Shown here: positions 26,819 to 40,336 of the stretch, piece by piece | Layout: each line of letters starts with the position of its first letter | Position numbering within the stretch: position 1 is the stretch's first letter | Source of the DNA: Trema orientale | Lineage: Eukaryota > Streptophyta > Magnoliopsida > Rosales > Cannabaceae | DNA: 64,000 nucleotides | Assembly (NCBI GenBank): GCA_002914845.1 | Contig: JXTC01000035.1 | Span: 226,143-290,142, forward strand | Direction: 5' to 3' | Notes under the pieces: model-generated | The model's input: only the letters and a program-made list of their open reading frames with translations | What the model was told of the DNA's origin: nothing | The model's database searches: none | Translations under genes and position numbers: made by a program

Positions 26819-28880
26819 TGTTCTATTTATTGAGCTGGCAAAAATAAAAGAAAATATTACTGTGCTAATAACTTTTATTCAAATATTATAGAATAGTTAT
26901 AAAATCTTATTTATGATATTTTCTTTCGCGTTTTTGTTTTTTTATTACTTGTTAAATTTGTTTGTTTAGGTTAGGTAAATTTGATTTTGAATAATTATTT
27001 TTTTATAATACTTTGATATTACTATGTTAGGGCTGTTTAAAATATTTTTTTTCATAAGTTTTTGATATTATATTTTAATATTGTCTTTATAATTTTCGAT
27101 ATTATTGTTGTGGTATTATTTATACATCAATATTTTTAAACATATTTTATAAGCTGTCTTTTTTAAAGCATGAGATTTTCTAGAAAGATATACTGCAAGT
27201 ATGTATTTTAATTTTTATTATTTATTATTATTTATTATTTCTTCATATAATATAAATTTAAGATCTTTGTTTTTTTAAATGATTTTCATAACTTTTTGAT
27301 TTTCACTTGTATACTTTATAGACATTTAGATTTTAGATAAGATTTATGCTTTGTTTTTTTGTTTCAATTTTTTATATCATTAATATTTTTAACTATACTA
27401 TTTTTTTGTTGTTAGTTTTTGTTCTTGATTGCCTAGTTTTTTTTCTTCTCTTTTTTTAATAAGCACATATTAATATTTTTTTTTTTTTGGTTTGGTCATA
27501 AGTTTTTTATTTATTTTAATTTGATTAATTTTTTTCAACTTTAATAATATTCTTCCTTATAGTTATTTTCTTTGCTCTTGAACAAAAGTATGGTTTTATT
27601 TTATTTTTTTAAGAAAAGGATATAAGCTTATTTATTCTTTGTCAAAATAAAATTTTATACCAAAATTTATTCTATAATGTATGTGATTAGGAATTTTTGC
27701 ATTTTAATCTTTTTATAATTAACCTAATAAGTGACTTAGTTTATTAATTTATGTTAGTTATGCAAAATACTTTAATAGTAGTAATATTATTTTTTTTGTT
27801 ATACTATTAATATTGTTTTGTACTCTCTCTCTCTCTCTCCCCTTTGTTTTTTTTTTATTTTATTTTTTAATAAATGAAATTAAGTGTTATATACACTTTA
27901 ATGATTGTGGATAAAGGTCAAGTATAAAATTAATTTAAATTGTTAAGTTTATAAATTTGTATCATATATTTAATATCCTATGGTAATGTTAAGATTATGT
28001 TTATAGATTTCCTATATTTGTAATATTATATGGCGTTTTTTTAAATAAAGATTCTACGTTTTACATATATGCTATGGGATTTATCGTAATCATGCTTTCA
28101 TATTATTATCTAAAATTGTTACGGTCGGGAAAAAACGAATGAGAATAAAAATATTATCTATATGAATAAGGTATTACATTACATGTAGAACAAATTCGAA
28201 TACATAATATGACCAAAATTAATCTAACAATTTCACAATAATATGATAATTTTACAACGATGATAATTACAATATACTCTGCTTCTTCTTTTCTTTTCCT
28301 TCATACTAAAGCCTTCATCTTCTTCTTTGTCAATCGAAATAGTAAAGTTGTTCACCAATGATTATATGTGTGTATATATATATATTTAATTTTTTGCATG
28401 TATTATAATTATGTAATAATATCTGGATAAATATAGCTGATTTAATACATGAATATATAAGATATTTGGCTCATATATTTAACAGTATTATCAATATATA
28501 ACAAGTTTATAAGATAATGTATTTCTAAATGTTTATCCAACTACCAAAGAAATTATTTTCTCGCTATGTAAGAATGTATATTTCTGGTAATTAGATAAAC
28601 ACGGAAAATATTATCAGTATAATAGAAAACTTGCCATATATATTATACCAGTTAAGTAATAACAAATGGATTATAAGAGTATTAGCCTATGACTGCCCAA
28701 AAACTACCAAGTGAATAATAGTTTAAACAAAGAAAAATCACACCACCGAAGGGAAATGAGAGAAACTAAGAATTTAAAATAGATCCAAGGAGAAAATAGA
28801 GCCAATGATGGTGTCAGTCAGAAGACAATAATCAAATAAAAACAGAGAAAGAGAGAAAGCATCTGACTAAAGAGAAAGAA

Positions 28881-29202
28881 AAGAGCATCAAGTCTAGGGA
28901 GAAGAGAAAATGAGATCTTTGGACAGGAAAGCAAGAGTGAAGAGCATCAGGTGCAGCAACGAAGGGATAAAACCCAAGCAAATAATTAAAAAATTCCCAC
29001 TAAAATTACTTAAGCCAAGCATCTATCCGAGGGTTCCTTGGGTAAAATCACAAACATTGATAATGAAAAGACTTTAAAACCACACCCACAGGATGGCTAC
29101 AGTAAGAATTTAAATGGCATAAGTATAATTGCAGAGCCCTATAAAAACCATTGAATCCTAAGAAGAGAAAAAAGAAGAAAAGATAGGAATTGTTCATCTA
29201 CA
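28881..29202. repeat. First copy of a block duplicated in the Helitron 5' part
   Basis: Starts at 'aagagcatcaagtctaggga' and ends at TGTTCATCTACA (29191-29202). The same order of phrases occurs at 31507-31922: 'gtgaagagcatcaggYgSagcaac', 'agccaagcatcYatccgagg', 'ccacacccaca', then TGTTCATCTACA. The identity is diverged but continuous. The minus-strand version TGTAGATGAACA lies close to the proposed Helitron 5' end in the second copy. Confidence 0.7.
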
Positions 29203-30889
29203 ACAATAATGTTCTCAGCTTATTCTAAAGAATTTGAAAACTGAAATCGAAATAAAGTTACAGAAGGAGCTCTAACCCGACAACCAACTCTTACAATACC
29301 TTGGACACAAATGCCATGAAACTACTCTTTAACAGCAAACCAAGTTTACTATGTAATAACAGACACTATTAGACACAGCAATCTTTGGGCAGTTAGTATA
29401 TTACTCTACATGATATGAAAAAAAATAAAAATACTCATCATCGCCAAATATATAGAATTATAAAGTAGACTTGGAAGAGACCAGAATAGAACTAAGTAAA
29501 AAAGCGGAAGGGAGAAGGCAGAAAGAATGAACGTTGAATGACAAGAATTAAAAAAAGAAGTCACAGAATGAGGTAAGGGGGGACAAAAAGAAAAAAAAAA
29601 GCCAGAGAATACAACTTAATTATAAAGCAAAGAAAAGAAAGATATCAAACAGATAGAGGCAATAGAACAGACACAACTACTCTTCACCATATCCAATCCA
29701 AAAAGAAAGACTTAAATGCTTACATATACTAAATGCAATATGAACAGTGTATATTAATGAAGGACATAACAAAATGCAACCAGATTCGAATATAGTAGAA
29801 TTTAATAAAATATTCCAGCAGTTTATAATATTCAGTACAATAGTAACGAAATAAATGTATCAATACTATTATCACTAATGCAGGAAGTAGATATTAATTA
29901 ACAAAAGAACAAAACACAGATATAAGTTGAAGAAAGAAGACATAAATGAAGACAGAGATTAAAACATAATAAATATATGTAATACCTGAAACGCTTCACA
30001 GAAAGACAGCTCTTGCAACAAACTCTCAAGAAAGTACAGATTGTAAGTAGAGTAGAGAATGAAGGTTCAAACACAGTGGATATAGTAAAAGAAGGTAACA
30101 GTGAACTTAGTAAACCATAGGCAGGGAGGATGATAAAGAGAGGTCAAATATGGCGAGCATAGTTAGAAAACAGAATGTATATATATATATGCATGATCAA
30201 ATAAGATCATAAAATGTATAAGAAGTACTGAAGTAAAATTAAACAGGTGGCAATACCCCAATGGAGCACATAATAAAGTAAATATTTTTTTTTTAAAAAA
30301 AAAAGGTCAGAAACTTATCCAGTACAAAAGCCTAAACTTAACACACAATAAATTCCAGCATTACTTTCCTAACATATAAAAAAAGCCTCCAGAAATATAT
30401 TTAAAGTAAAAAAAAAAAAAAAAAACTGAAACCTACTTTCTTTTGCCCATTAACAAAATGACAAAANACAGCAAAAAAAAAAAAGACCAAAAAAAATAGA
30501 GAGACTCGAGAATACTCCAGAGAATAGCTTAGTAAAACGACAGAGATGAAATCTCCAGACATAGGTATACACACACACACATATATATATGCATGTATAT
30601 ACGTATATGTTTGCAACAATTACAACAAAAAGCCTAGTGGAAATAAACAAAAAATAAAACCCAACCCAAAAACCACAAAACCCAAAATCGACAGACGCAT
30701 TGGCCCATTAATTGGAAGTGTATATCAATAGCCAAAAAACTAGCATACGCATATCGAAGTACAATAGAAAGATATAATCAACAACTCCCCTACAACAAAT
30801 GAAAATGGAAACGAAAAAAAAATACCAGCAGCTATTTCTGATAGATAAAGAAAGATAAACCTAGGAGAGCACCACACCAATCATGAGAT

Positions 30890-31229
30890 CAAGAGGAGTA
30901 AGAACGCAACAAAATAATGATTCATAATAAAGACAATATCACACAGAAGAAATAATAATAGAAAATAAAATTACATGATGAAAAAATACCAGACAAAAAG
31001 AGGAAACATACCCACAATAAGATCCTGAGGAGCAAAATACGTAACAAAATCCAGAGGAGCAAGAATGCAACAGAACAATAATCCATAACAGAGATAATAT
31101 CATAGAGAAAAAATAATTATGGAAAATATAATTATGGGATAAGAAAATACCAAACAAAAAGAGGTAAATACCGCATCCACAATAAGATCCAGAGGAACAA
31201 AATAGGCGACAAAATTTTGATCCAAACAA
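30890..31229. repeat. Tandem duplication of about 160 bp within the Helitron
   Basis: The phrase 'gaggagYaagaaYgcaacaRaa' occurs near 30893 and again near 31053. Each is followed by matching 'cataaYaRagaYaatatca', 'taccaRacaaaaagaggWaa' and 'ccacaataagatcc' blocks. A third partial start (agaggaacaaaatagg) is at about 31191. No function is evident. Confidence 0.7.
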
Positions 31230-31506
31230 CTAGATCTACATCAACAAACCAAAGACTCAAAAACAAAAACTGAAAGAAAAGAACCAAAAGCCAAGGAACA
31301 GAAGATGAAGGAAAGGAAGAAAGGGGGAAAAAACAAAAGAAAACGCCTCAAATCGAAGAAGACCGAGAGGAATCACTGGAGGAAAGGCAACAAATTCCAT
31401 AGTTTATAACAGATCTAATGGAAAAATAAAGAAAAGGACGATCGAAGAAGATAATAACTAAACCAAGACAAAGAGTAAAGGAAAAGATTTCATAAAAGAG
31501 GAAGAA

Positions 31507-31922
31507 AAGAGCATCTGGTTCAGAGAGAAGAGAGAAAGAGACCATTCGAGAAGAAAGAGAGTGAAGAGCATCAGGCGGAGCAACTGAAGGGTCAAAATCC
31601 TATCAAATGCCGAAACAACCCCCACCGAAATCACTTCAGCCAAGCATCCATCCGAGGGCCTTTCAGTAAAATTATAAACACTAAAGCTAAAAAGACTCAA
31701 AACCCACACCCACAACGAGACTACAGACAGAAATTCAAGGGCATAAGCATAATTATGGAACCTCGTAAAAACCAAACACCAACAATAAAAAGACTAAAAA
31801 AAAACACACCCACAGGGAAGCTATAGCGAAAATTGAAAGGGCATAAGCGTCGTTGTAGAGCCTTAAAAGGAGCAGTTTAAAAAAAAAAAACAAAAAACAA
31901 AAGGCACCACTGTTCATCTACA
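31507..31922. repeat. Second copy of the Helitron 5' block, with an extra internal partial repeat
   Basis: The counterpart of 28881-29202, ending in the same TGTTCATCTACA (31911-31922). It is longer because a sub-block is present twice: 'cccacaacgagactacag...gggcataagcat' at about 31707-31755 and 'cccacagggaagctatagc...gggcataagcgt' at about 31808-31850. Confidence 0.65.
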
Positions 31923-31954
31923 GTGATTTATTCCTCAACTTTAGATATATATAA

Positions 31955-32692
31955 GGGTCTTATAGAAATATGACTAAATTTTAGACCCAATTTAAGTAAA
32001 TATCCATTTGTTAAATGTTATAGCAAAATATCCAGTATATATATTTATATACCAAGTGTAAAATTTTATATACTAAGTACAAAAAATTATATATCCAATA
32101 TATTTCAGTATAGTAACTGAAATGGTAGATATATTTATCTACCAAGTGTAAAAATATATATACCTGAACATTTAGCTATAAAATTTTAAAAATGGACATA
32201 TACTTAATCAAATTTAAAATATTGGTCATCCACCTAAATTTCTCTATATATAATAATGTGGGAGAAATTTAGGTGGATGACCAATATTTTAAATTTGATT
32301 AAGTAGATGTCCACTTTTTAAATTTATATATAGAGAAATTTAGGTGGATGACCAATATTTTAAATTTGATTAAGTAGATGTCCACTTTTTAAATTTTATA
32401 GCTAAAATAATGTGAGAGAAATTTAGGTGGATGACCAATATTTTAAATTTGATTAAGTAGATGTCTACTTTTTGAATTTTATAGCTAAATGTCCAAGTAT
32501 ATATATTTTTACACTTGGTAGATATGCTTATTTACCAATTTCAGTTACTGTACTGAAATGTATTGGGTATATAATTTTTTGTATTTAGTATATAAAATTT
32601 TACACTTAGAACCGGACATTTTGCTATAACATTTGACAAAGGGATATTTACTTAAATTGGGCTCAAAATTTGATCATATTTCTATAAGCCCC
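31955..32692. mobile_element. Large palindromic (fold-back) element with a triplicated centre
   Basis: The two outer arms, each about 280-330 bp, are inverted copies. Left start: GGGTCTTATAGAAATATGAC. The right end, read inversely, is GGGGCTTATAGAAATATGAT. The arms carry matching blocks such as 'cccaatttaagtaaatatcc', 'tatattaagtacaaaaaatt'-like text and 'ggtcatccacctaaatttctc'. In the centre a unit 'gagaaatttaggtggatgacc...' of about 90 bp is present three times in direct orientation (about 32267, 32334 and 32418). ATAA directly flanks both ends (31951-31954 and 32693-32696). There is no coding capacity. It fits a Mutator-like or fold-back MITE, but the superfamily is not settled. Confidence 0.75.
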
Positions 32693-33544
32693 ATAATGTG
32701 GAGAGAATGCCAAAACAGAATTACAAAATTGCAGCTCAACTTATTATTAACTATTTTTTTAACCAAGAATTATCGACTAAATTTTAAAAATTCAGGTCTT
32801 AAATTTGAATTTGAAACACTTCGAATGTTAAGGGGAAAAAAGGCTTAAAAAGACGTAACGATACGAATGACAAAGTTCAAACCAATTCCTATTAAGAGAG
32901 TCGGACATTCATTTTTTTTTTTTGGGGGATAAGTAGAAAATTATGGTCTTTATTTTATTATTATTATTTTTGGACGAGATCACTTTTATTTGAGGTTGCT
33001 TCGAACTTTGGTAGAACTTTTCAACATCTCAATACTTTAATTCATACAGAAGCACTTGTAGGTGTGTGAGTGCTAGGAATGTGAAAGGTTTGAATCCAGT
33101 AGTAGAAGTAAAAGAATGCATGCCCTAAAATCCAATTGAAATAAAGTTAAAGATTAGTCAAAATAAATTTTCACTAAATAAACACTCTAATTTTCAATTT
33201 TACTCCAACTTTCAGTCCCTACAACCCATTTCCTTCTCGGTGAATCAAAAAATAATCAATCTAATTAAATAGGAAGAGTTTCAGGGGGGAAAAAAAAAGA
33301 AAACAAAAATACGCACAATTAAGTGACTTTAAGATCTTAAACGATCCAATGTTTGAATTTGTAGTTATTAACTAAATTACAAATCCAATGGACGCATATA
33401 CTTTTTAAAAATAGTGTTAAAGATATAATGTTAAAGATAACAATTATAAGTCCCTGGATTTTACCACTTGTCCCAATTTAGCTCAGATACTTAATTTTGC
33501 AAGTGTCTCATAATATCTTCTTCCACTTGTCCCAGTGTTAAGGG

Positions 33545-33581
<37 letters not shown>

Positions 33582-35157
33582 TTATTTTATGGAATACATT
33601 TTAAGGATTTATAACTGCATAATTTTATCCCGTTTAATTGTATTATTGAAAAACTAAGGGACATTCCAAATTTCCAATACAATATTCAAAACTCACGAGA
33701 AAGTCCCTGACCCTGCCAACTAAGTGAAAATTGAAAATAAAAAAGAAAGAAGAGAAGGAGAGAATTTCGTATCTTGGTAATTCTCTAGAGTCATCTTTAA
33801 CCTTGAATGCTATTAATAAACTATATAGCAATAGTCTTTCGGAATCGGAAAATATTAACGAAAATGGTTAATCAATGCATATTCCGCAGCTGCCACTGTT
33901 AGAAACAATAAAGCAAATAATTGACCATGATATCATCCAAAGAGCGAGAATGTAGGGTTATATAGCGACACATTTCACACGTTTTTTTTTTTCAATCAAA
34001 AGGAGAGTAATGGGACAACCATTATGACAACTTTCTTAGGGTATTATCTAGACACATTTCACAAGTTATGATCCACATAGGGCAAATACCTAATATTTCC
34101 TTTCAATATTCTAGTACTTAAATCCAAACATTTATATATGCAATTCAAATTGTCAGGAATTATTTTTTTTAAGAAAAAAAAAAAGAAGGTAGGAAAATTA
34201 AAAACCTTTAGTCATTTTGCCTCGTCATTTTTGTTTTTGGTATGAATTTGCCTTCACTTTGGACATTGTACTCAATTACCCTATAGATGGTAAAATTATT
34301 CATATTTTTGCCCTTGGCACTAAAACAGTTAGAATATCTTCAATTGTTAAGGGTTGAATGAATGAATGTCTTTCACTGTTAGAATACCATCAACGATTGG
34401 AAAGTTTACAACTTCCTTTACTATATTTTTTTACTTAGAACTTGATGTATAACACATTAAATGTAGTTTTTTGTTGCAGTTTTTAGTATAACACATAGTG
34501 CTCATTTTGGATGTGAGATTATACACCTTTTTGGAATATGAGTTCCGAAAATATTTCATGACACCAATTGTTTTATACCTTTTTTGTTTTTTTATTTTTT
34601 TTATTCAACCATGTAAAAAAAATGTTATTTTACCTCTTTCATTTATCAGAAAATTAGGCTAGGTAGCACTTAGAAAATGTAATTTTTACCCTTAGCATTT
34701 CTTTTTCCATATCTTTTGGTTTATAGCAATTTTTGTTGTGAAATTCTAAATTAGATCATAATTTTTTCCAAACTGGTTGAGGTTTGTCTACTATCTGGTT
34801 GAGTTTTTTCAACTGATTTATTGAAATTTTGTTTATAGATAGGCTGAGATTTGACTACTAGCTCGTTCAGTTTTGTCAACTATTTCGTTTTATTGACTAA
34901 TTGGTTGAGATTTAAAACTATAATAGGTTTTTTTTTTTGGATTTTATATTATATTTCTAAATATATTTATCTAATTGTTATATGACAAACTGAGTTTCAA
35001 CACTGCTAAACATTAGGCACAAATCACTTTTTGAGAGTGGATAAAAGAACTATGCCACCTGCTCCTTTTAATGCCATTTTTTTGTCTAAAAAGTCTATAT
35101 TTCCCCTATAAATATTTTTTCCTCCATTGCTAAAAGTACACATTTCTTCTTCCTTTC
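32693..35157. other. Intergenic, with a (TA)n microsatellite
   Basis: No gene seen. A TA microsatellite of 16 repeats lies at 33546-33577. Between about 34770 and 34920 there are loose repeats of a 'ggttgagRtttgWctactaKctSgtt' phrase. Otherwise AT-rich with poly-A/T runs. Confidence 0.55.
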
Positions 35158-35682
35158 TGTTGATGGGAGTTTTGATAACAATGAATTTTGAGATTTATAA
35201 GATGTGGCTTGTGTGTGAAACGAATTGAAAAATAAAGTAAGTAAAGAGATATAAATTTTATAGTGGCTCAGCCCCAAAAAAGACGAACCTATGTCTACTG
35301 TTCTTTACTATTTTATAGAGAATTATAAGAGTTTTTCTAAGTCTCGAGATGAGAGCAAAAAGAGAATTACAGAGAGAGTATATGATAAAGTGATTATAAG
35401 ATGGAAAATTATGAGACTGAGCCCCTTATATAGATGAGGGTGGCTTTAGGTTTCTCAATTATGAAAACGGGAAAGTACATAATCAGAAAAAATAATTTTG
35501 TGTAATAATACAGAGTTGGGTAATAACTAATGAATGGTCTGCTTAGTCTCTACTTAGAAGCTTGTTTCCCTTTCTTCGCAAATTACTCATTTAAAGAAAC
35601 TTGATCTAATTTCCTTTTACTGTCGATTTAGATCACACTATTGGGTGTTTGCTAATATGCAATCTGGCACATTCTCCTTACA
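35158..35682 (-). mobile_element. LTR-like unit, minus orientation
   Basis: The minus strand runs from TGTAAGGAGAATGTGCCAGA to CTCCCATCAACA (TG...CA). It contains a TATATAAGGGGCTCAGTC promoter-like block and a downstream GAGCCACTATAAAATTT block of the kind found in plant LTR R/U5 regions. No convincing target duplication: the flanks are CTTTC and GCCGT. No polyprotein lies on either side. It could be a solo LTR with eroded or misplaced ends. Confidence 0.45.
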
Positions 35683-37321
35683 GCCGTTAATTTTTCTTTG
35701 CTGGCATTGACCAATGTTGTAGATTTAAGATCGTACAACACTTTTTTTCTCTTCCTGATTTGATTTTTCCCCTGTCTCCTCTCTCTACAAGTGCTCATCT
35801 CTATTCCTCAATTTTGGCTAGCACTTTTTGCCGGGCCGTCAATGCCACCACTGCCACCATTATTGACACAAATTCGCCGGCCCAACTTTACGACTATGAA
35901 TCCAAACTCGATGTCGATTATCACAACTCCCCCAAACTTTAAATCTCCATAAACCTAGATTGATCATGTTTAAATCAGATTCAAGTGCATCTGAGGATAG
36001 CATTGCCCTTTCTCTATGAAAAGTGGTAGGCTTTAATGATGTTATTATGTTTAATTAATTAGTTAATAATTATGTTATTTACCAATTCAACCCATTTAAA
36101 AAAGAACTCTGGCATTTTTTTTTCTCTAGGTGTAAAAAGACCGTTTAACACTTATGCATCGACTGTATTCTAACGAAGTTAGTCTTGGGAGAGACAGCAA
36201 AAGAAGAACGATTTTTCCATTTAAGAGGCAACTAAATACAAGTCAAAAGTGAGAGATAAGTTCATACTACAAGCAAAAATCAGAATAAAATGACTACTCG
36301 TTCAGAAATTAATAAAGCTAACTTTATTTACAGAGTAAAATTGACTACATGTAAATTATCAAAAGAAAAGAACAAAAATTTACTACATGCAACATGAATA
36401 TGCGTGTACGAAATTAAATGGACGCAGTTTAATGACAAATCTACCACAAGAAAAAGTGGATGGAATTGCATACGGAGTTTAGTTACTGCTTACTGTCGGT
36501 CTGTCACCACCAATATTTAGAAAACGTGTTCCACATTTTGCCTTGTGGGACCTTTTCTAATTTTTTTTTTCTATTACAATTATTTGTACTTTAATGCGCT
36601 CCCTTTTGCTCTATAGTATTGAGACTCTTTCCCAGCCTGAAAATTATCACATTTATCTTTTGCTATGATTTTTTGTGGAATACTTTCGTTGGTAGAATTG
36701 CCTAAATTCATTTGATTATATGTCAATTATATATATATATATATTTGACTTCAGCGCAATTATGAGCCAAATTGTGAGTTAGCAACGTTGATGACTGGAC
36801 AGCTTATTTATTTATTTATTTTTCTGAAATTCGAGTTGATCACATATAGTTGTTCCAACAAAGCCAATGGTCCATTATTTGTTTTTCATATTTTTATTTT
36901 GTCTTGATCTTATGAACTGTGGAAAATCGTGCAATAATTAACATCGTATAAGTTTATTTATCTTATTAAAAAAAATGCAAATTTCGACATTTTTTCCCCT
37001 AAGAAGAATCAATCCTTCGGGATTGCCAGTGCATATCACGGTACTTTCTTTGCAAAAGAACTTATTTGGAAAAAAGTAATGATATGGAGCAATGTATGCC
37101 CCATGTCATATGATATATCATTATTATTGAGTAATTATAATAATAGTTTATCTGAGATCGGATTTAATTTATTACTTATAATTACCTAATAATAACATAT
37201 TATATGGTGTTAAGTATCAGTAGTGTCTCACCCCGTAATATTACTCTTTTATAATATAACCAACTATTATGAAAACTCACATGCGAAACAGTAAGAAAGG
37301 AGTAATGTTATGCGTAATATT
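35683..37321. other. Intergenic; one unassigned small open frame
   Basis: A 60-codon frame at 35760-35942 begins MIFPLSPLSTSAHLYSS and ends KLDVDYHNSPKL. Its composition is more balanced than its surroundings, but I recognise no family and it may be a gene fragment or chance. The rest is AT-rich without coding signs. Confidence 0.4.
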
Positions 37322-37801
37322 TGCTCGAATGGAGCCTACTCGTGTATGATAACGACAATAATGATGAAGTCCGAGGCGAAAAGACCTACTCGAGATATTG
37401 AGAAGACGGATAATGATTGAGAGCGAACAGGCCAACTTCGATACAGTTTACCCTATTATTGATGAAATTATTGTAGCACGCTAAACAAGATAGTTGGAGA
37501 CAAAACTCACCCACTCTCTATAGCCTCATATTATTTTCAACTACTACCACATGCTCGTTATAGTAATGCTATAGTAAACTCATCCCAAACATTATATATA
37601 GACCCCAAAATAAAGAGAAGGGGATCAGATTGGAAACCCTCAAAAAACTATTGTAAAATTTCTCTTACAAATTCTCTCAATAATATCGACTGCAGTGGAT
37701 GTATGTTCTTTTAATGTAAGTTGAACCACTATAAAACCGTATTATTTTCTTTAATTTATAGTCGTTTTACAAACTGAAATAACAATCCCGTTGTTATATC
37801 A
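37322..37801 (+). mobile_element. Short LTR, plus orientation, same family as 7187-7556
   Basis: Runs from TGCTCGAATGGAGCC to CCGTTGTTATATCA. It contains ATTATATATAGACCCCAAAA at about 37589 (TATA region) and GAACCACTATAAAACCG at about 37723. The matching blocks in the unit at 7187-7556 are in the opposite orientation. The 3' end is well supported by that comparison. The 5' end is approximate, and the flanks (ATATT and ATTTA) do not give a clean duplication. Confidence 0.5.
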
Positions 37802-40336
37802 ATTTATTGTGTCGTTTAACCAATTTTTAGTGTCTACAAGTACGAAAAAGAATGTTACCAATCTATAACACTTAGAAAGATCCACTCTTTTTTGATAGAA
37901 AACAAGACCTACTTTTAAAAACTCATTAGTAAAGAGCATTTTAAATAAATCATAATTCGTTTTAGAAACTAGAATGCCAATGTTAAAACAACTCGACAAA
38001 AGTGGTAGAATATTAGGGTTAAAATATGTTGTGCCAATAGCCTTTATAACTAAATTATAATTTAAAAGATCTTTTACGAAACGAGAATGTATTATATAGG
38101 TTATTTCTCCCAATTTATCTTGCTGGAGAGTTCCATTCCAATCTTGTTCAGTATACTGTAATAGAAGATGAATCTCGTTTAGTATACCGTAATAAAAGAT
38201 CGTGATACGACACTATAATCGATCACGTTTTTTAATTGTTTTGTCCCTTTTAGCGGGACAAAAGCATTTCGAGAACTACGCGAAAAACCATCATCCAGCT
38301 CCACAGAACTTAAATGTCGAAAGCAAGCTGCTCCACAAATTTTTTGGCACGATGGCCTCAACTGCCAAAACAGAACAAATCGGTCCATTTTGGAGGTTGA
38401 AAAGCTTACCATATTGACGAAGCAAATAATTCACTACCAATAACGGACACTTCCTTTCGGAGAAAAGAAAAAGAAATGACTTTCAGTGAAAAAATTTAAT
38501 GAGCCAATTGATTTCTCATATACAAGGAAATTGAATTAGATGAAAAAGAGGACAAAAAATACGTACGTTTTAATATCTTTTGAGTCAAAGATAACAATTG
38601 CATGTCTAACACCAATCGTATACCCGAGCATCAATTATTATTGTTATTTTTATTATCGGAAACATACTGGGATTTTATTTTATAAAGTATCGGTGATTAA
38701 AATCAATGACCTTTTTTTTTTTTTTTGTCTTTAGTGTTGCTCCTTAATTATATGCAATGTATTGTTTATTTTGTCTGTCAAAAATATATATATATATATA
38801 TATTGAGGATTCTCAAATATATATAAACCTACCTTTTTCTAAATAAGAACAATTACATTGTGTAAGACACTTCATTAAAGTTATAAATCTAAAAAAAAGA
38901 ATATCATTATATTTAGTTTCTCTTTCTTTTATAAAACATATAATCAAGCTATATATATTAAGCACTCTCATATAAAAGTAGTAAGTTTCAAGAATACCAC
39001 GATCACAAATTACTTGTAGAAATATCAAGAGCACTAATTAGGGTATGATTTATTAGTCCTTTGGATTAATATTTATCTTAATTTAGAGGAATAATGAAAT
39101 AGAATCTCAATATAAAGAAAAATTTAATTTTGTTTCTCTTTTCTTAAAAATGGATATGAGGTTTAAATTTCCAAGTATAATACATAGGTTATAACTTTCC
39201 AAAAATACATAGATATCATATCATAGAGCATTTAGCAATTGGGTAACATAATTTACGCACTTTTTTAACTTTCCCAAAACATGTAGATAGACACATAAAA
39301 CTGTAGTACTCCTCAAGTTTCTTTCTTCTAATTTTGATTTTATTTCTCATTCCTACAAAATTTAGTGAAAGATCAATGTAAATAAGCGCAAAGGTGTTTC
39401 AATTTGGTAATAAGTGACACGAGAGTACAAGTCAACAACAAACACATCATTAATTCAAAAAAAAAAAAAAAAAACAACTAACACATCATTTATTATTCAA
39501 TATATATTAAATAATGTACTGTATGTATTAATTATCCTTAGCTTTGATTTCATTATAGTATAGTATCCATATTTTAATATACCATTTTTATTTTCTTTTC
39601 AACAATGGCAATAGTGCTTCTTTCAAAAAAAAAATAAAAAATGGCAATAGTGCAAATAACTGTGACTCGTGACATTTGGAAGCTTTAACCAATTCATCCG
39701 TTTACCCACTACACGAATTAAAACTTTCGCCTAATAAAATAATAATGTATGGTATTTGGTCCCACGTCGGGGCTGTGGCCAGAGTTTACTATGGCTATAG
39801 ACCAAAACCAGTAATTATATTTAATTAACTAAATTATTTTGTTGGTGATTTTCTTTTCTGAGCCTGAATTATACTAATATATTTCTTCACTTTCACCTTA
39901 CATAATAGATTACTCTAAATTATATAATTATTATAGTAAGATTACTCTAAATTATATAATTGTTATAATAATAATCCTTTTATCATTAATAATTAATTTT
40001 ATAACCAAAAAAATACTGTCACGTGTAAAGCATATAATTGAATATTATTAGACAAAGAGTCAAGTTTCGTTTCCGTTTATGACAAAAAGACTATTAATAC
40101 AATTTATTGTATAATTTTTGGCAATTTGTGTAACTGAAAATTCAGGTCTCGTTACAAATGATCTGCTTTGTAAGTTAAATTTTTTAATAATTTGTGACTT
40201 TAGGATAGTTGAAAATTGAGAGGCCCAAATGGTCCAACATATTCAGCGGCTATTACAGTTTAATTAAAAGTTTATTTATTTTTTTTTTTAAAGGAAAAAA
40301 AAATTCTGTTGGTTATTTTATAGAAATGAATTTTCT
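37802..40336. other. Intergenic, upstream of spermine synthase
   Basis: No supported gene. Overlapping open frames on both strands around 37799-38417 encode no recognisable domain. TA and A runs occur at 38789-38802 and 39458-39474. A 'gattactctaaattatataattRttata' phrase is present twice in tandem at about 39908-39972. Confidence 0.5.

Larger units (their letters stand above)
19333..31945 (-). mobile_element. Helitron, decayed autonomous type (RepHel plus RPA-like gene)
   Basis: On the minus strand the order is: repeat-rich 5' part (31945-26819), RepHel pseudogene (26818-about 22200), RPA-like pseudogene (21967-19814), 3' tail. The 3' end reads GCGCGGGTACTAA followed by T, fitting the Helitron CTRR end inserted at an A/T dinucleotide; the usual hairpin just before it is decayed (CTGC facing GCGCGGG around AACAAAA). 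The 5' end is proposed at TCTAAAGTTGAGGAATAAAT preceded by A. It is less certain, because a palindromic element starts only about 10 bp further on. At about 12.6 kb it falls in the size range of plant autonomous Helitrons. Stops and frameshifts in all genes indicate an inactive copy. Confidence 0.72.

Noticed and set aside
37080-37265. Possible MITE with AGTAATGATAT-like ends
   Set aside because: The inverse end (GAGTAATATTACGG) matches only partly and no target duplication is clear.
37799-38417. Open frames of 70-105 codons on both strands
   Set aside because: No recognisable motif, no splice context, and they conflict with each other.
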